64,000 nt of DNA from an uncultured Alphaproteobacteria bacterium. GTDB lineage: Bacteria > Pseudomonadota > Alphaproteobacteria > Rhodospirillales > Rhodospirillaceae. Each line of letters opens with the position of its first letter. Position 1 is the first letter of the stretch. A program made the translations under genes and the position numbers. The stretch covers positions 1,697,245 through 1,761,244 of the forward strand of contig LT599022.1 in assembly GCA_900079695.1 (NCBI GenBank), read 5' to 3'. The notes under the pieces are model-generated. The model did no database searches. It was given only the letters and a program-made list of their open reading frames with translations, and was not told the origin of the DNA. Positions 48,057-56,595 of the stretch are shown here, one piece after another.

Positions 48057-49312
48057 GCAACGAACGCGATCCCGAAAAGGAAGAAGGTCGGGCGCTGGGT
48101 TCGACGCCCCAGCCTCAGCCGGCCGACGATGATGACACCCGGCCGCTGACCGGCGAGCCTGCTGCGACGATGCGGCTGCGCGCCGAACCGCCGCGCGTGA
48201 CCCGCCTGTCTCGCAAGGTGCTGGCTGGTCTGGGGCTCGCTGCAAGCTTCGGCGTGGGCGGGGCGCTGATCTACGCGCTTCAGATCCGTCATGGCGGCCA
48301 AGGCCAGGAGCTGTACTCGACGGACAACCGCTCGACGCCGGATGGCCTGGCCGGCTTGCCGAAGGATTATTCCGGCGTTCCGAAGCTCGGCCCGCCGCTG
48401 CCCGGCGATCTTGGCCGACCAATCCTCAATGCGCAGAATGGCGCTCCCGTGCCGGCAATCGGCGTGCCGGCGACAGGCCCCGTGGGGCCAAGTCCGGAGG
48501 AACAACGCCGGGCCCAGGAGCTGGAGGCTGCGCGGACCGCACGGCTGTTCGCCTCGACCGAGACGCGGCCCGCCAGTGCTGCGGCCTCGGCACAACCTTC
48601 CGCGACCGCCACGCCCCCGGTCGATCTCGCGAGCCTCGGCCTCGCGCCACAACCGGCGACGCCCTCGGCGCAGGACCGCCAGCTCGCATTCCTCAACCAG
48701 GCGCCCGACAAGCGCACCGTCTCGCCCGATCGCGTTGCGGCGCCGGCCTCGAAGAACGTCCTGCAGGCGGGCGCTGTGATCGCAGCCGCCCTCATCACCG
48801 GCATCCGCTCCGACCTGCCAGGTCAGATCACCGCGCAGGTGACGGAGAACATCTATGATAGCCCGACCGGCAAGATCCTGCTCGTGCCCCAGGGCACGCG
48901 CGTCGTCGGGCAGTATGACAGCGGCGTCGGCTTCGGTCAGCGGCGCATACTCCTCGTCTGGAATCGGCTGATCTTCCCCAATGGCCGCTCTATCGTTCTT
49001 GAGCGCCAGCCTGGTGCGGACGCCGAGGGCTATGCCGGCCTCGAGGATGGTGTCGACTATCACTGGGGCGAACTCTTCAAGGCCGCTGCGCTTTCCACGC
49101 TCCTCAGCGTAGGAGCCGAGGCCGGCACATCCGGACAGGAGAGCGATATTGTCCGTGCGCTCCGCAACGGCGCATCAGACAGCATCAATCAGACCGGCCA
49201 GCAGATCGTGCAGCGCCAGCTCAACATCGCTCCGACGCTCACAATCCGGCCGGGGTATCCGGTTCGCGTCATCGTCACGCGCGATCTTGTGCTCGAACCC
49301 TATGGAGGCTGA
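48053..49312 (+). CDS. trbI: TrbI, VirB10-type protein
   Basis: 419 residues with GTG start. An N-terminal cytoplasmic part and a membrane helix (VLAGLGLAASFGVGGALIYAL, about 62-82), a proline-rich periplasmic linker, and the conserved VirB10/TrbI core: VLQAGAVIAAALITGIRSDLPGQITAQVTENIYDSPTG, LLVPQGTRVVGQYDSGVGFGQRRILLVWNRLIFPNG, and PGYPVRVIVTRDLVLEPY. It spans both membranes and senses energy for the channel. The DUF2274 gene follows. Confidence 0.93.
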   Translation: MSNERDPEKEEGRALGSTPQPQPADDDDTRPLTGEPAATMRLRAEPPRVTRLSRKVLAGLGLAASFGVGGALIYALQIRHGGQGQELYSTDNRSTPDGLAGLPKDYSGVPKLGPPLPGDLGRPILNAQNGAPVPAIGVPATGPVGPSPEEQRRAQELEAARTARLFASTETRPASAAASAQPSATATPPVDLASLGLAPQPATPSAQDRQLAFLNQAPDKRTVSPDRVAAPASKNVLQAGAVIAAALITGIRSDLPGQITAQVTENIYDSPTGKILLVPQGTRVVGQYDSGVGFGQRRILLVWNRLIFPNGRSIVLERQPGADAEGYAGLEDGVDYHWGELFKAAALSTLLSVGAEAGTSGQESDIVRALRNGASDSINQTGQQIVQRQLNIAPTLTIRPGYPVRVIVTRDLVLEPYGG

Positions 49313-49313
49313 G

Positions 49314-49553
49314 ATGGCCAAGCTGAAATTGGGGCCGATCGTCGACGACAAGCCGGTGAAGGTGACTGTGGAGCTGCCCGCAAGCCTTCACCGCGATCTC
49401 GTCGCCTATGCCGAGATCCTCAGCCGCGAAACTGGGCAGCCGTCGGCCGATCCGCTTCGCTTGATCGTCCCGATGCTGGAGCGGTTCATAGCCACGGATC
49501 GGGGATTTGCGACAGCGAGGAAGTCCAGAGTATCGCCGAGAGCGCCGGAATGA
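49314..49553 (+). CDS. DUF2274 family protein
   Basis: 79 residues from ATG 49314 with GGAGG at a fitting distance. DUF2274: MAKLKLGPIVDDKPVKVTVELPASLHRDLVAYAEIL, PSADPLRLIVPMLERFIATDRGF, an RHH-like fold. It is the usual last gene of this trb operon and may control it. Its last 68 bp overlap the 3' end of the LysR gene on the other strand, so the two transcripts converge. Confidence 0.87.
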   Translation: MAKLKLGPIVDDKPVKVTVELPASLHRDLVAYAEILSRETGQPSADPLRLIVPMLERFIATDRGFATARKSRVSPRAPE

Positions 49554-50445
49554 GCACCGTTCCGGCCGATCGAGACATTGACCGCGCAAGGCTAAGCAGC
49601 CGGCGGCAAGCTGGATTGTCATTCCGGGGTGACCATACCGCGCAAAAAGGTAAGACCTCGTTTGCTAGACGCCGGTACACGATCCCCGGAAATTGCGCTG
49701 CTGTTCCCGCCTCGCTCATGACAGTGAGGCCTCGGCCGATAGCTACGAGCGACAGCAAGTTGTCTCGACCGACGGAATGAGTGTGGATTTCCGGGTGCCG
49801 CCCCAAATCAGCGAGACGCTGAACCAAGTAGTCGTGAATCTCCGGTCCAGGCGCTCCGTCGCTTACGATGAACCGCTCGCCGACGAGGTCGTGCCAGTCA
49901 AATTCTCCTTTCCAGCAGAGAGGGTGGTCCGAGGGAAGGACAACAAATACCCGCTCCGACCAGAGCTGCTCGATTTCGCAGTCGGACCACGGCGAGGTCC
50001 CTGTGATGAATGCGACGTCAAGTCGGAGCTGTCGGATTGCCGAAACATGATCCGCCGGATTGCCATCGATCAATTCGATCCGAACCTGCGCGTGCCCCTT
50101 ATCGTAGGCGCGCAGCAAGTCCCAGAGGAATCCAGAGGCCAGTGAAGAAAAGATTCCGATCTTGATGCGACCGTCTTCGGAGCGCCCTATCGTGGCCACG
50201 TCCTTCGCGCCTTGCTCGAGTTGCCGAAGCGCTTTGCGCGCGTGGCGCACGAAGCGCTGTCCAGCCAGAGTCAGGAAGACACCACCATTGTGTCGCTGAA
50301 ACAGCGACGCTCCCAAGTGGTCCTCAAGATCTCGGATGCGGCGGCTGATCGCCGACTCCTGAATCCCGAGGGCCGAGGCGGCCTTACGAAAACTGCTATG
50401 CTCAGCCGCTGCGAGGAAATACCGGATCTGACGGAGTTCGATCAT
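49486..50445 (-). CDS. LysR-family transcriptional regulator
   Basis: 319 residues from ATG 50445; the longer frame to 50505 is unlikely. Winged HTH MIELRQIRYFLAAAEHSSFRKAASALGIQESAISRRIRDLEDHLGASLF (1-49), then the ligand domain (IKIGIFSSLASGFLWDLLRAYDKGHAQVRIELIDG, SERVFVVLPSDHPL). LysR genes regularly close the trb block of such elements. The target is unknown; self-regulation and trb control are possible. It is antisense to and overlaps the end of DUF2274. Confidence 0.87.
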   Translation of the reverse strand: MIELRQIRYFLAAAEHSSFRKAASALGIQESAISRRIRDLEDHLGASLFQRHNGGVFLTLAGQRFVRHARKALRQLEQGAKDVATIGRSEDGRIKIGIFSSLASGFLWDLLRAYDKGHAQVRIELIDGNPADHVSAIRQLRLDVAFITGTSPWSDCEIEQLWSERVFVVLPSDHPLCWKGEFDWHDLVGERFIVSDGAPGPEIHDYLVQRLADLGRHPEIHTHSVGRDNLLSLVAIGRGLTVMSEAGTAAQFPGIVYRRLANEVLPFCAVWSPRNDNPACRRLLSLARSMSRSAGTVLIPALSAILWTSSLSQIPDPWL

Positions 50446-50726
50446 CGATCGTCTCAAGTATTCCGTGGAGCCGGTCGAGCTTCCAAAACTACGATCAAGC
50501 ATCATCGACCGTCCCGACCATGGTCCGCCTCAACCATGAGGCGGATGTAAGACGATTAAAGTTCGATCGACTCTGTGAGCCGGCGGCTGATTCACTGTGC
50601 GTCGCAATTTCGTCCTCGGCTGTCGGATCCTTCATTGGTAGATTCCGACCCGATATCTGATGTCGAGTCGGTCTAAGCGTGGGCCTTATGATTTTCGTCC
50701 GATAGATCCACGAAGGCACTGGCAGG
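50446..50726. other. Intergenic DNA between LysR and the DoxX remnant
   Basis: No gene seen; presumably the LysR promoter and the end of the decayed cargo operon. Short inverted repeat GACGGTC/GACCATGGTC-like sequences near 50508-50522 could be a LysR site, but this is weak. Confidence 0.35.
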
Positions 50727-51079
50727 TTATTTCGTCTTCCTGAATTCGCGTTTTGAGACGATGGCAATGACCGTATCCAAGGACAGCCGGTCCGTGCCCC
50801 GACGCCATGATAGCGAGCGCCATCGACGCCCACGGCAGATGGAAATTTGCCCACCCCTCGGGGACGGTGAGCTGAACGACGCGGTCATCACCAACAGCAC
50901 GAGAGCGACGAAGCGGGCGCCAAGGCCGAGAACCAGAGTCGAGCCTGCGCGGCTAGAGACGAGAACTCCCGTTTGATGGGTTCAAGGCTGGAGTAGTCGT
51001 TCAAACACATCTGTGGCGCATCAAGCAGCATCTGCAACGCATTCTCCTCCCCGCCTTTCTTCGAGTTTTTCCTTTTCAA
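50727..51079 (-). pseudogene. DoxX-family membrane protein remnant
   Basis: Minus-strand pieces in different frames add up to a DoxX protein with deletions and frameshifts: LLDAPQMCLNDYSSLEPIK-type start, GLGARFVALVLLVMTA, then EGWANFHLPWASMALAIMASG in a second frame, and GTDRLSLDTVIAIVSKREFRKTK-stop in the third, ending at 50727. These are the order and the C-terminal pattern of DoxX, a small membrane protein linked to oxidoreductive stress. No full frame exists. A TetR-type palindrome lies 40 bp upstream, so it probably belonged to the TetR regulon. Confidence 0.58.
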
Positions 51080-51117
51080 TAGGTCGTTAGCTTCTGGCCG
51101 TTGCTCCGATAGTCCAG

Positions 51118-51143
51118 AGATAGCTAGTAATAAGTCACTATCT
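51118..51143. promoter_or_regulatory. Second TetR-operator-like palindrome
   Basis: AGATAG (51118-51123) and CTATCT (51138-51143) frame TAAT and TCA in the same order as the complement of the operator at 57602-57623; both share AGATAG, TAAT and TCACTATCT. It lies upstream of the DoxX remnant on the minus strand. Confidence 0.45.
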
Positions 51144-51233
51144 TTATATCCTAAACAGTGTGCATTTGAACATCGGCATTTTATTTGGAATGGTTGATGT
51201 CTCGAAGAACTGCCGAAGCGTTAGCTCGGGTTT

Positions 51234-52313
51234 CTAGTCAATCATACGCTTGGTGAAGGTTACGTGCTCCAATGCATCACCTAAATCACTCTCCAAAAGC
51301 GTTTTCCTTCTCTTCCCCGATCTCGATAAGATTTCTGCTAGCTTGATGAAGCGACTGTGATTTGTTCTGTCTGGAGCGGGCAGCATCGATAGATCAATCA
51401 CTCGGATCGCATTTTTGGCAATCATCTCCTGGACGGCAGCGTTATCTTCACCGACTGAGCCCATTCGCACGCGGAAGCCACCAATGCGGCGTGAGATAGC
51501 AAGTTCCCGGTCGTCGGTGGAATTGAGCACGATGATAGGGCGCGCCAACGGGCCAATCGTTTCGACCTGACGCTTGAAAAGATCGATATCAATATCCGGA
51601 GCAGCCAAAACCACCTGGCTTATTCGGCGAAGCACGTCTTCGTGACCTGAGAGCTTGAGTTGGCGAAGTGCCTCGACAACTAACCACGCTCCCATGCTGT
51701 GCCCAAACAGCGTGATATTCGCGTTTGAGCGCTGACTTTTAAGATGACCCAGCAATTCCACAAGATCATCCCGTGCGTATGTCGCAGCATCCCTGTCGGC
51801 AATGTATCCGGTAACGGCCCCTTCGGATGGCCAACTGAAAAGGATCGGAACTTCTCTCAGCTCTCCGTCCGCAACAATCCCCGCAATCTGAAACAATGAC
51901 TCCTGAAAGCTGTAGTTGTATCCATGAACATAGATAAGGGTATCGTCCGTTATATTGATATCCTTGCCGGATATCGCCTCTCGCCCCGCGACGGGATATG
52001 TCTGCATGGAATTCGCCTGCATTTGTAGTTGAACCTTGCCCGGTTCCTTGTGCGCGGGTGGTATCGCGAGTGTAAAGCGTTCGAACTGCAGTCGCGGTGA
52101 TCTCTTCGCAGTGTATCCAATGCCGGCGAGATCTCGTTGACGGTCGGTTGCCGTAATGACCGTCACCTTCCGATATGGCTCCGATATTTCATACCCGACA
52201 GTCAAAGAGTTCGCATCAGGCCGCGTAGCGCACGCTGATACCCCAACGGCTACGACAGGCCAGACCATCCATCGTATCGCCCCAGCAAAGGATATCCCCA
52301 TGAGACTATTCAT
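51234..52313 (-). CDS. DUF900-type alpha/beta-hydrolase lipoprotein
   Basis: 359 residues from ATG 52313, which overlaps the previous stop (ATGAATAG); the longer frame to 52361 has no ribosome-binding site. A signal and lipobox (VVAVGVSACATRP, Cys at about 28) precede the hydrolase domain: DDTLIYVHGYNYSFQESLFQ, VPILFSWPSEGAVTGY, LFGHSMGAWLVVEALRQL (nucleophile Ser in GHSMG), and VVLAAPDIDIDLFKRQ. DUF900 hydrolases are anchored at the membrane, and the substrate is unknown. The DNA is clearly poorer in GC than the trb region, which suggests cargo of separate origin. Confidence 0.82.
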   Translation of the reverse strand: MNSLMGISFAGAIRWMVWPVVAVGVSACATRPDANSLTVGYEISEPYRKVTVITATDRQRDLAGIGYTAKRSPRLQFERFTLAIPPAHKEPGKVQLQMQANSMQTYPVAGREAISGKDINITDDTLIYVHGYNYSFQESLFQIAGIVADGELREVPILFSWPSEGAVTGYIADRDAATYARDDLVELLGHLKSQRSNANITLFGHSMGAWLVVEALRQLKLSGHEDVLRRISQVVLAAPDIDIDLFKRQVETIGPLARPIIVLNSTDDRELAISRRIGGFRVRMGSVGEDNAAVQEMIAKNAIRVIDLSMLPAPDRTNHSRFIKLAEILSRSGKRRKTLLESDLGDALEHVTFTKRMID

Positions 52314-52806
52314 TCGACGGTCGATTGTCGTTGGCTTGGTGCGCAGTTGCTTCCGCATCACAAATGGAATGGCCAGGCGGCGAATTCCCTTGATCCGTTG
52401 ATTGAACCGCCAGGGTACGGCTCCGAACTACTGAAACAGCGCTCACACTAAGCCAAAACGCTGTTCGCAGGCTCATGGCGACAACGGTTCGCATTTCGTA
52501 AGCGTTGCCCGCCAATATCCAGCTACCTAGAGCAAGAAAGACTATGATGGTCGCTACAGCAATTGCCACCGCAGATACAGGCGCCCACCCACGTTTCAGC
52601 ATTAATCCAGCGCCGGTGACGATATACGCAAAACCGGCGGCAAAATTGAAATACAATACAAAGGGCACAATCTGTGCCGTAGGATCTTCTGTTCCATGTA
52701 GCTCAAAAAGAGCACTTCCTCCAGAAACGAGCGTGGCTATTCCGAACAGGACCGCGATTCCAGCAAGTACTTTAATTACTGGAGTTGATGTCCAGACAGA
52801 CACCAT
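52306..52806 (-). CDS. Four-helix membrane protein in the exporter operon
   Basis: 166 residues with hydrophobic segments at about 9-30, 45-68, 74-95 and 104-122, and a polar tail (STDQGNSPPGHSICDAEATAHQANDNRPSNE). No named family. A Shine-Dalgarno-like GGAGAGG precedes the start. It overlaps the hydrolase lipoprotein by 8 bp, so both are probably coexpressed. Function unknown. Confidence 0.7.
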   Translation of the reverse strand: MVSVWTSTPVIKVLAGIAVLFGIATLVSGGSALFELHGTEDPTAQIVPFVLYFNFAAGFAYIVTGAGLMLKRGWAPVSAVAIAVATIIVFLALGSWILAGNAYEMRTVVAMSLRTAFWLSVSAVSVVRSRTLAVQSTDQGNSPPGHSICDAEATAHQANDNRPSNE

Positions 52807-52841
52807 GACCTCTCCTCCTTATTCATTTTGGAAGGTGAGCA

Positions 52842-53234
52842 CTACCGTTCCAATTTGAAGGCTTGTTTGCCGCCTTTCAGGCCGACATACCCGTTTCCGG
52901 ACCGAACCAGTTTCACGCATCGTTCGGGAAGCAGTGCCCCGGGTTTAAGGCACAGTCCATCCGGGGTCGGCCGCCACTTCGGGGACAGGTCCATGAGTCC
53001 GCCCGTCATTTTGCCCGTGCCGTTCTGAAAAAGCACAAGGGTTCCGACGCGGCCATCGTCTGTCGTCATCTTCCATGGACGTCCATCTGTAATCTCATGG
53101 GCTGGGGACGGCTCTTCCGCCTTGCTCGCGTTAGTCAAAGCGACTGTTGCCATGACGAGTGCGAGCAATGATATCGGTAATAAGAAGCGCCTTTCTTGTA
53201 TGCTTCCACGATGATTTCGTTCTGGCTTCTCCAT
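52842..53234 (-). CDS. Exported protein of unknown function
   Basis: 130 residues. A basic start followed by a hydrophobic stretch (RRFLLPISLLALVMATVALTNASKAEE) looks like a signal peptide with cleavage near SKA. The mature part is about 90 residues with DGRPWKMTTDDGRVGTLVLFQNGTGKMTGGLMDLSPKWRPTPDGLCLKPGALLPERCVKLV, two cysteines and a beta-rich pattern. I recognise no family name. It could be a periplasmic partner of the exporter. Confidence 0.72.
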   Translation of the reverse strand: MEKPERNHRGSIQERRFLLPISLLALVMATVALTNASKAEEPSPAHEITDGRPWKMTTDDGRVGTLVLFQNGTGKMTGGLMDLSPKWRPTPDGLCLKPGALLPERCVKLVRSGNGYVGLKGGKQAFKLER

Positions 53235-53277
53235 TTATCTGCTCCTAAGGCTGAGAATGTGTAGGAACCCGTGCGCA

Positions 53278-53436
53278 CTACCGATGAGCGCAGGCCGTTT
53301 CAGTTGCCTTGACCGCGTTGTAGTGTTCTTCCGGCTCGTATTTGGCCAGCAAGGCCGAGCTGCTTTACCGACAGGCGGCCCGTTGCTTGCGGGATTGCGT
53401 AGCTCGCAAACACATTGTTGCGCTCGGCTGGATTTC
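53278..53436 (-). pseudogene. TolC-type outer-membrane channel remnant (C-terminus)
   Basis: Minus strand: FASYAIPQATGRLSVKQLGL in one frame and LLAKYEPEEHYNAVKATETACAHR-stop in the next. Together they match the C-terminal end of TolC proteins (A-Y-x-L-x-A-x-GRL-x(3)-LGL, then Y-(D/E)-P-E-x-HY). The 5' 85 percent of the gene is missing and a frameshift separates the two parts. It lies where the outer-membrane partner of the HlyD/ABC exporter would be expected. Confidence 0.5.
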
Positions 53437-53490
53437 CGATTTCCAGTTGCCGCAAGAGGTGGATGGCGGTGATCATGTTCGGTCGTGCCG

Positions 53491-54201
53491 TCAGTCAAAG
53501 CCGCGTCCCTCGCCTGCTTCTTCATGCGTCACGCCGTCCCTGATGTGATAGATGCGCTTGAAGGTCGGGATGATCTTCTCGTCATGAGTAACGACGATAA
53601 TGGCCGTTCCAAATTTGACTGCCATGTCGTTGAGGATGCGGATCACGGTCAGAGCACGCACGCTGTCAAGCGGCGCGGTCGGCTCATCCGCAAGAATAAC
53701 CGGTGGTCGGTTGACCAGTCCGCGCGCAATCGCGACCCGCTGTTGTTCTCCGCCGGATAGCTGCGATGGCATGGCGGCAGCGCGATGCTCGACATCGAGA
53801 GCCTTCAGGAGTTCACGCGCGCGCTGGCGCGATTCATTATTGGGAACGCCCGCCAGCATCGGCAGCAAAGCGACATTGTCGGTGACGTCCAGAAAAGGGA
53901 TGAGGTAAGGCGCCTGGAAGACGAAGCCGATCTTGTCGCGCCGCAACGCGCGAAGATCGGGAATTTTCCAGCCGTCCTCATAGATCACCTCGTCGCCGAG
54001 GGTCATGCGGCCGCCGCTCGGATCGATGACGGCACCCAAGGCTTTGAGCAACGTGCTCTTGCCCGATCCCGACGGACCGATCAGGCCGACCACCTCGCCG
54101 GGTGCGACCTGCATATTGACGTCCTTCAGGGCATCGACCGCGGTGTCGCCACTGCCATACCGCTTCCTGATTTTTTCGATGAGGATTCCGCCGCTGCCCA
54201 T
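53491..54201 (-). CDS. ABC exporter ATPase (DevA/LolD/MacB type)
   Basis: 236 residues from ATG 54201; the longer frame enters the permease gene. [17 protein letters not shown] (Walker A), [18 protein letters not shown] (Q-loop), [32 protein letters not shown] (signature and Walker B) and [21 protein letters not shown]. The close fit to DevA-like ATPases and the permease and adaptor genes next door point to a tripartite exporter of a lipid, peptide or drug. It starts 1-2 bp after the permease stop. Confidence 0.9.
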   Translation of the reverse strand: MGSGGILIEKIRKRYGSGDTAVDALKDVNMQVAPGEVVGLIGPSGSGKSTLLKALGAVIDPSGGRMTLGDEVIYEDGWKIPDLRALRRDKIGFVFQAPYLIPFLDVTDNVALLPMLAGVPNNESRQRARELLKALDVEHRAAAMPSQLSGGEQQRVAIARGLVNRPPVILADEPTAPLDSVRALTVIRILNDMAVKFGTAIIVVTHDEKIIPTFKRIYHIRDGVTHEEAGEGRGFD

Positions 54202-54202
54202 C

Positions 54203-55405
54203 TCAGCCTCCGATCGCCTCGGCGGGATCGACTTTGAGCGCCATGCGGATGGCGACGACGCTGGCAAGTGCGCATATGACGATGACGGCGATGAGCCCGA
54301 TCATCGTGTCGACGGAAAGAAGAAGGACGAATTTCGGGAAAAGAGGTGCTGCGAAGGTCGCCGTGATCTTGCCGACAACGAAGCCGATCAATCCAAGTAC
54401 AACGGCCTGCTGCAGAATCATGGACGCGATGGTGCGATTGCGCGTGCCGATCAGCTTCAGCACGGCAATCTCGCGTATCTTGTCCATCGTGAGCGTGTAG
54501 ATGATGAAGGCGACGATGGCGGCGCTGACGATGGCCAGGATGGCGAGGAACATGCCGATCTGCTTGGCGGACGTCGCGATGAGTTTCCCAATCAGAATCT
54601 CTTCCATCTGGGGTCGCGTATAAACCGTCAGCCGCTTCCACCTTGCTATGTCAGTTGCAATGCGCTCCGGGTCATAGCCAGGTTTGATGCGGACCAGGAC
54701 TGCGTTCACGTAAGGGTTGCTGTTTTGCGAGGCGATCACTGCATCCAGCAAGCCAGGCACCCAGGGCCGGTTGAACTCTGGATTTTCGCTGGTGCGCCGG
54801 CGCTGACGGACTATGGAGTCGTTGTCTTTGAGGAATTGTGCTTCCTGCGCGTCTTTCAGCGGGATGAAGACCATCGGATCGCCACCCGACGATACCGTCC
54901 GCCGAGTGAGGCCCACAATTGTATAATGGTTTCGTCGAATAACGATCGTGTCCTCAAGGGAAAACCCCGTAGCGACATCGGCCACCGCCTCATAGTGGCT
55001 GCGCGTGATCTGCCGCCCCGCGACAAGAAACGGCGGCCAGCCGGGTGTCGCCATGTCTCCCGGCGCGATGCCCACCACCATGGCACGTACGTCCGAGTTT
55101 CCCTTTTGAACCTGCATCGTCAGGTAGGTTACGTTAGCGACCCGCTCGACGCCGGGGATCGCGAGGATCACGCGATAGATGTCATCGTTGATGCTTGAGG
55201 ATTCCGCATATGGGCCGAGTGTGTTCTGCTGGACGACCCACATATCGGCGCCGCTGTTGTCGAGCAGCACCTTGCCGTCGTCGACCATCCCTCGATAGAC
55301 GCCAGCCATGGTGAAGGTCACACCGATGAGGAGGCCAAGCCCGACCCCCGTGAAGACGAACTTGCCCCATGAATGCAGAATGTCGCGTCCGGCGAGGCTG
55401 ATCAT
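54203..55405 (-). CDS. ABC exporter permease (DevC/FtsX type)
   Basis: 400 residues. One N-terminal helix (FVFTGVGLGLLIGVTFTMAGVYRGM), a large periplasmic domain (about 45-265), and three C-terminal helices (FLAILAIVSAAIVAFIIYTLTMDKIREIAVLKLIGT; IASMILQQAVVLGLIGFVVG; LIAVIVICALASVVAIRMA). This is the FtsX/DevC arrangement. It overlaps the HlyD gene by ATGA-type contact (55402-55405), so the three exporter genes are coupled. Confidence 0.9.
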   Translation of the reverse strand: MISLAGRDILHSWGKFVFTGVGLGLLIGVTFTMAGVYRGMVDDGKVLLDNSGADMWVVQQNTLGPYAESSSINDDIYRVILAIPGVERVANVTYLTMQVQKGNSDVRAMVVGIAPGDMATPGWPPFLVAGRQITRSHYEAVADVATGFSLEDTIVIRRNHYTIVGLTRRTVSSGGDPMVFIPLKDAQEAQFLKDNDSIVRQRRRTSENPEFNRPWVPGLLDAVIASQNSNPYVNAVLVRIKPGYDPERIATDIARWKRLTVYTRPQMEEILIGKLIATSAKQIGMFLAILAIVSAAIVAFIIYTLTMDKIREIAVLKLIGTRNRTIASMILQQAVVLGLIGFVVGKITATFAAPLFPKFVLLLSVDTMIGLIAVIVICALASVVAIRMALKVDPAEAIGG

Positions 55406-56595
55406 TTGAGTAGCTCCGCGGGATTGTCGGCTACACGAATACGGCTCGTACTGGCCAATCTGGATGCGCTGTAAACAACAATCTGATCGCCGACCTTCAG
55501 GCCTTTTGTGACCTGTACGATTCCCTCCAGGTCTGCAGCGCCGAGTTGGACGACCGTAAAGCGGATCTTCCCGTCCTCGATTTTCCAGACGCCCAATTTG
55601 CCGCCGACATTCTGGATCGCAGCGTTCGGGATTGCCGGCGACGCGGCAAGCTCAGGCAGGGCGACCGATACCTCGGCCAACTCTCCGATCGGAGGCAGCG
55701 GCTCGGGAAGCGTGTCGAATTGCACCTTGGCCAGATTTTCTTCGGTCACTGCGTCAGCGAGGACTTCCACGCGCGCGATTCGTCCCGGTACGCCTTTGCC
55801 GGCGCGTGAACGCAATGCAATCGAGGCAGGCAGGTCCTGCCGTAGGCCCGTTGCCGCAATTTGATCGAACCGAGCATTGATCCAGAGATTCTTCGGGTCG
55901 ATCATTTCTATGACTGCCTGGCCGGCAACTATGGTCGTTCCCGGTTCGGCCTTGCGTGCTGCAATCACCCCGTCGACCGGCGCACACAGCACCAGATTTT
56001 CCCGCTGCTTGATCATGCCGTCGCGGTCGGCGCGATTGCGTTGGAGATCCTGTTGCGACGCAAGGAGATTCGACCGAGCGGCCAAGAGAACTGCGTCAGC
56101 CACTTGGCTGTCCTGTCGCTTGGTTTCCACCGCGACCTGGCTGACGGCGCGGGTCTTCCAGAGTTCTTCATAGCGTTTCGCCTGGGCAAGCGCGAAATCC
56201 TTGCGTGCCAGCGCATCGTCCACCTGGGCTTCCGCGGTCTTTATCGATGCTTCTGCCCGGCCGATCGCTGCATCGAGCGCTGCGATGCGAGCATCAAGGT
56301 CCACCGGGTCCATTTCCGCCAGAACCTGACCGGCTCGTACCTTATCGCCCACATCAACATGTATCGTGGCGACGCGGCCTGCGAAGGTGGGGCCGATCTT
56401 GTAAGAGAAACGAGCTTCAACCGTGCCGATGCCAAATAGTGCGGGCGAGATTGCGCGGGCCTCGACGACGGCGGTTGTGACAGCGACCGGCGCCAGCGGC
56501 CCGGAGCGCAGCACCACGTAACCAAACAAGGCGGCAGTCACGGCGCCAACGCCTATGAGCATCAATGTGCGACGCTGCAATGAAGGCAGTTTCAC
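55402..56595 (-). CDS. HlyD-family membrane-fusion (adaptor) protein
   Basis: 397 residues. The start is set at GTG 56595: GGAGG lies 7 bases before it, and GTGA overlaps the stop of the TetR-like gene; an ATG at 56613 lies before that site. It has an N-terminal anchor (LMLIGVGAVTAALFGYVVL), a lipoyl half (GRVATIHVDVGDKVRAGQVLAEMD), a helical hairpin (about 95-180), the second lipoyl half (VLCAPVDGVIAARKAEPGTTIVAG) and a beta-barrel. It joins the permease to an outer-membrane channel, whose own gene is a remnant here. Confidence 0.88.
   Translation of the reverse strand: MKLPSLQRRTLMLIGVGAVTAALFGYVVLRSGPLAPVAVTTAVVEARAISPALFGIGTVEARFSYKIGPTFAGRVATIHVDVGDKVRAGQVLAEMDPVDLDARIAALDAAIGRAEASIKTAEAQVDDALARKDFALAQAKRYEELWKTRAVSQVAVETKRQDSQVADAVLLAARSNLLASQQDLQRNRADRDGMIKQRENLVLCAPVDGVIAARKAEPGTTIVAGQAVIEMIDPKNLWINARFDQIAATGLRQDLPASIALRSRAGKGVPGRIARVEVLADAVTEENLAKVQFDTLPEPLPPIGELAEVSVALPELAASPAIPNAAIQNVGGKLGVWKIEDGKIRFTVVQLGAADLEGIVQVTKGLKVGDQIVVYSASRLASTSRIRVADNPAELLK

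Noticed and set aside
52361-52361. Upstream start for the hydrolase lipoprotein at 52361
   Set aside because: No ribosome-binding site; the downstream ATG at 52313 overlaps the previous stop and gives a proper lipoprotein signal.
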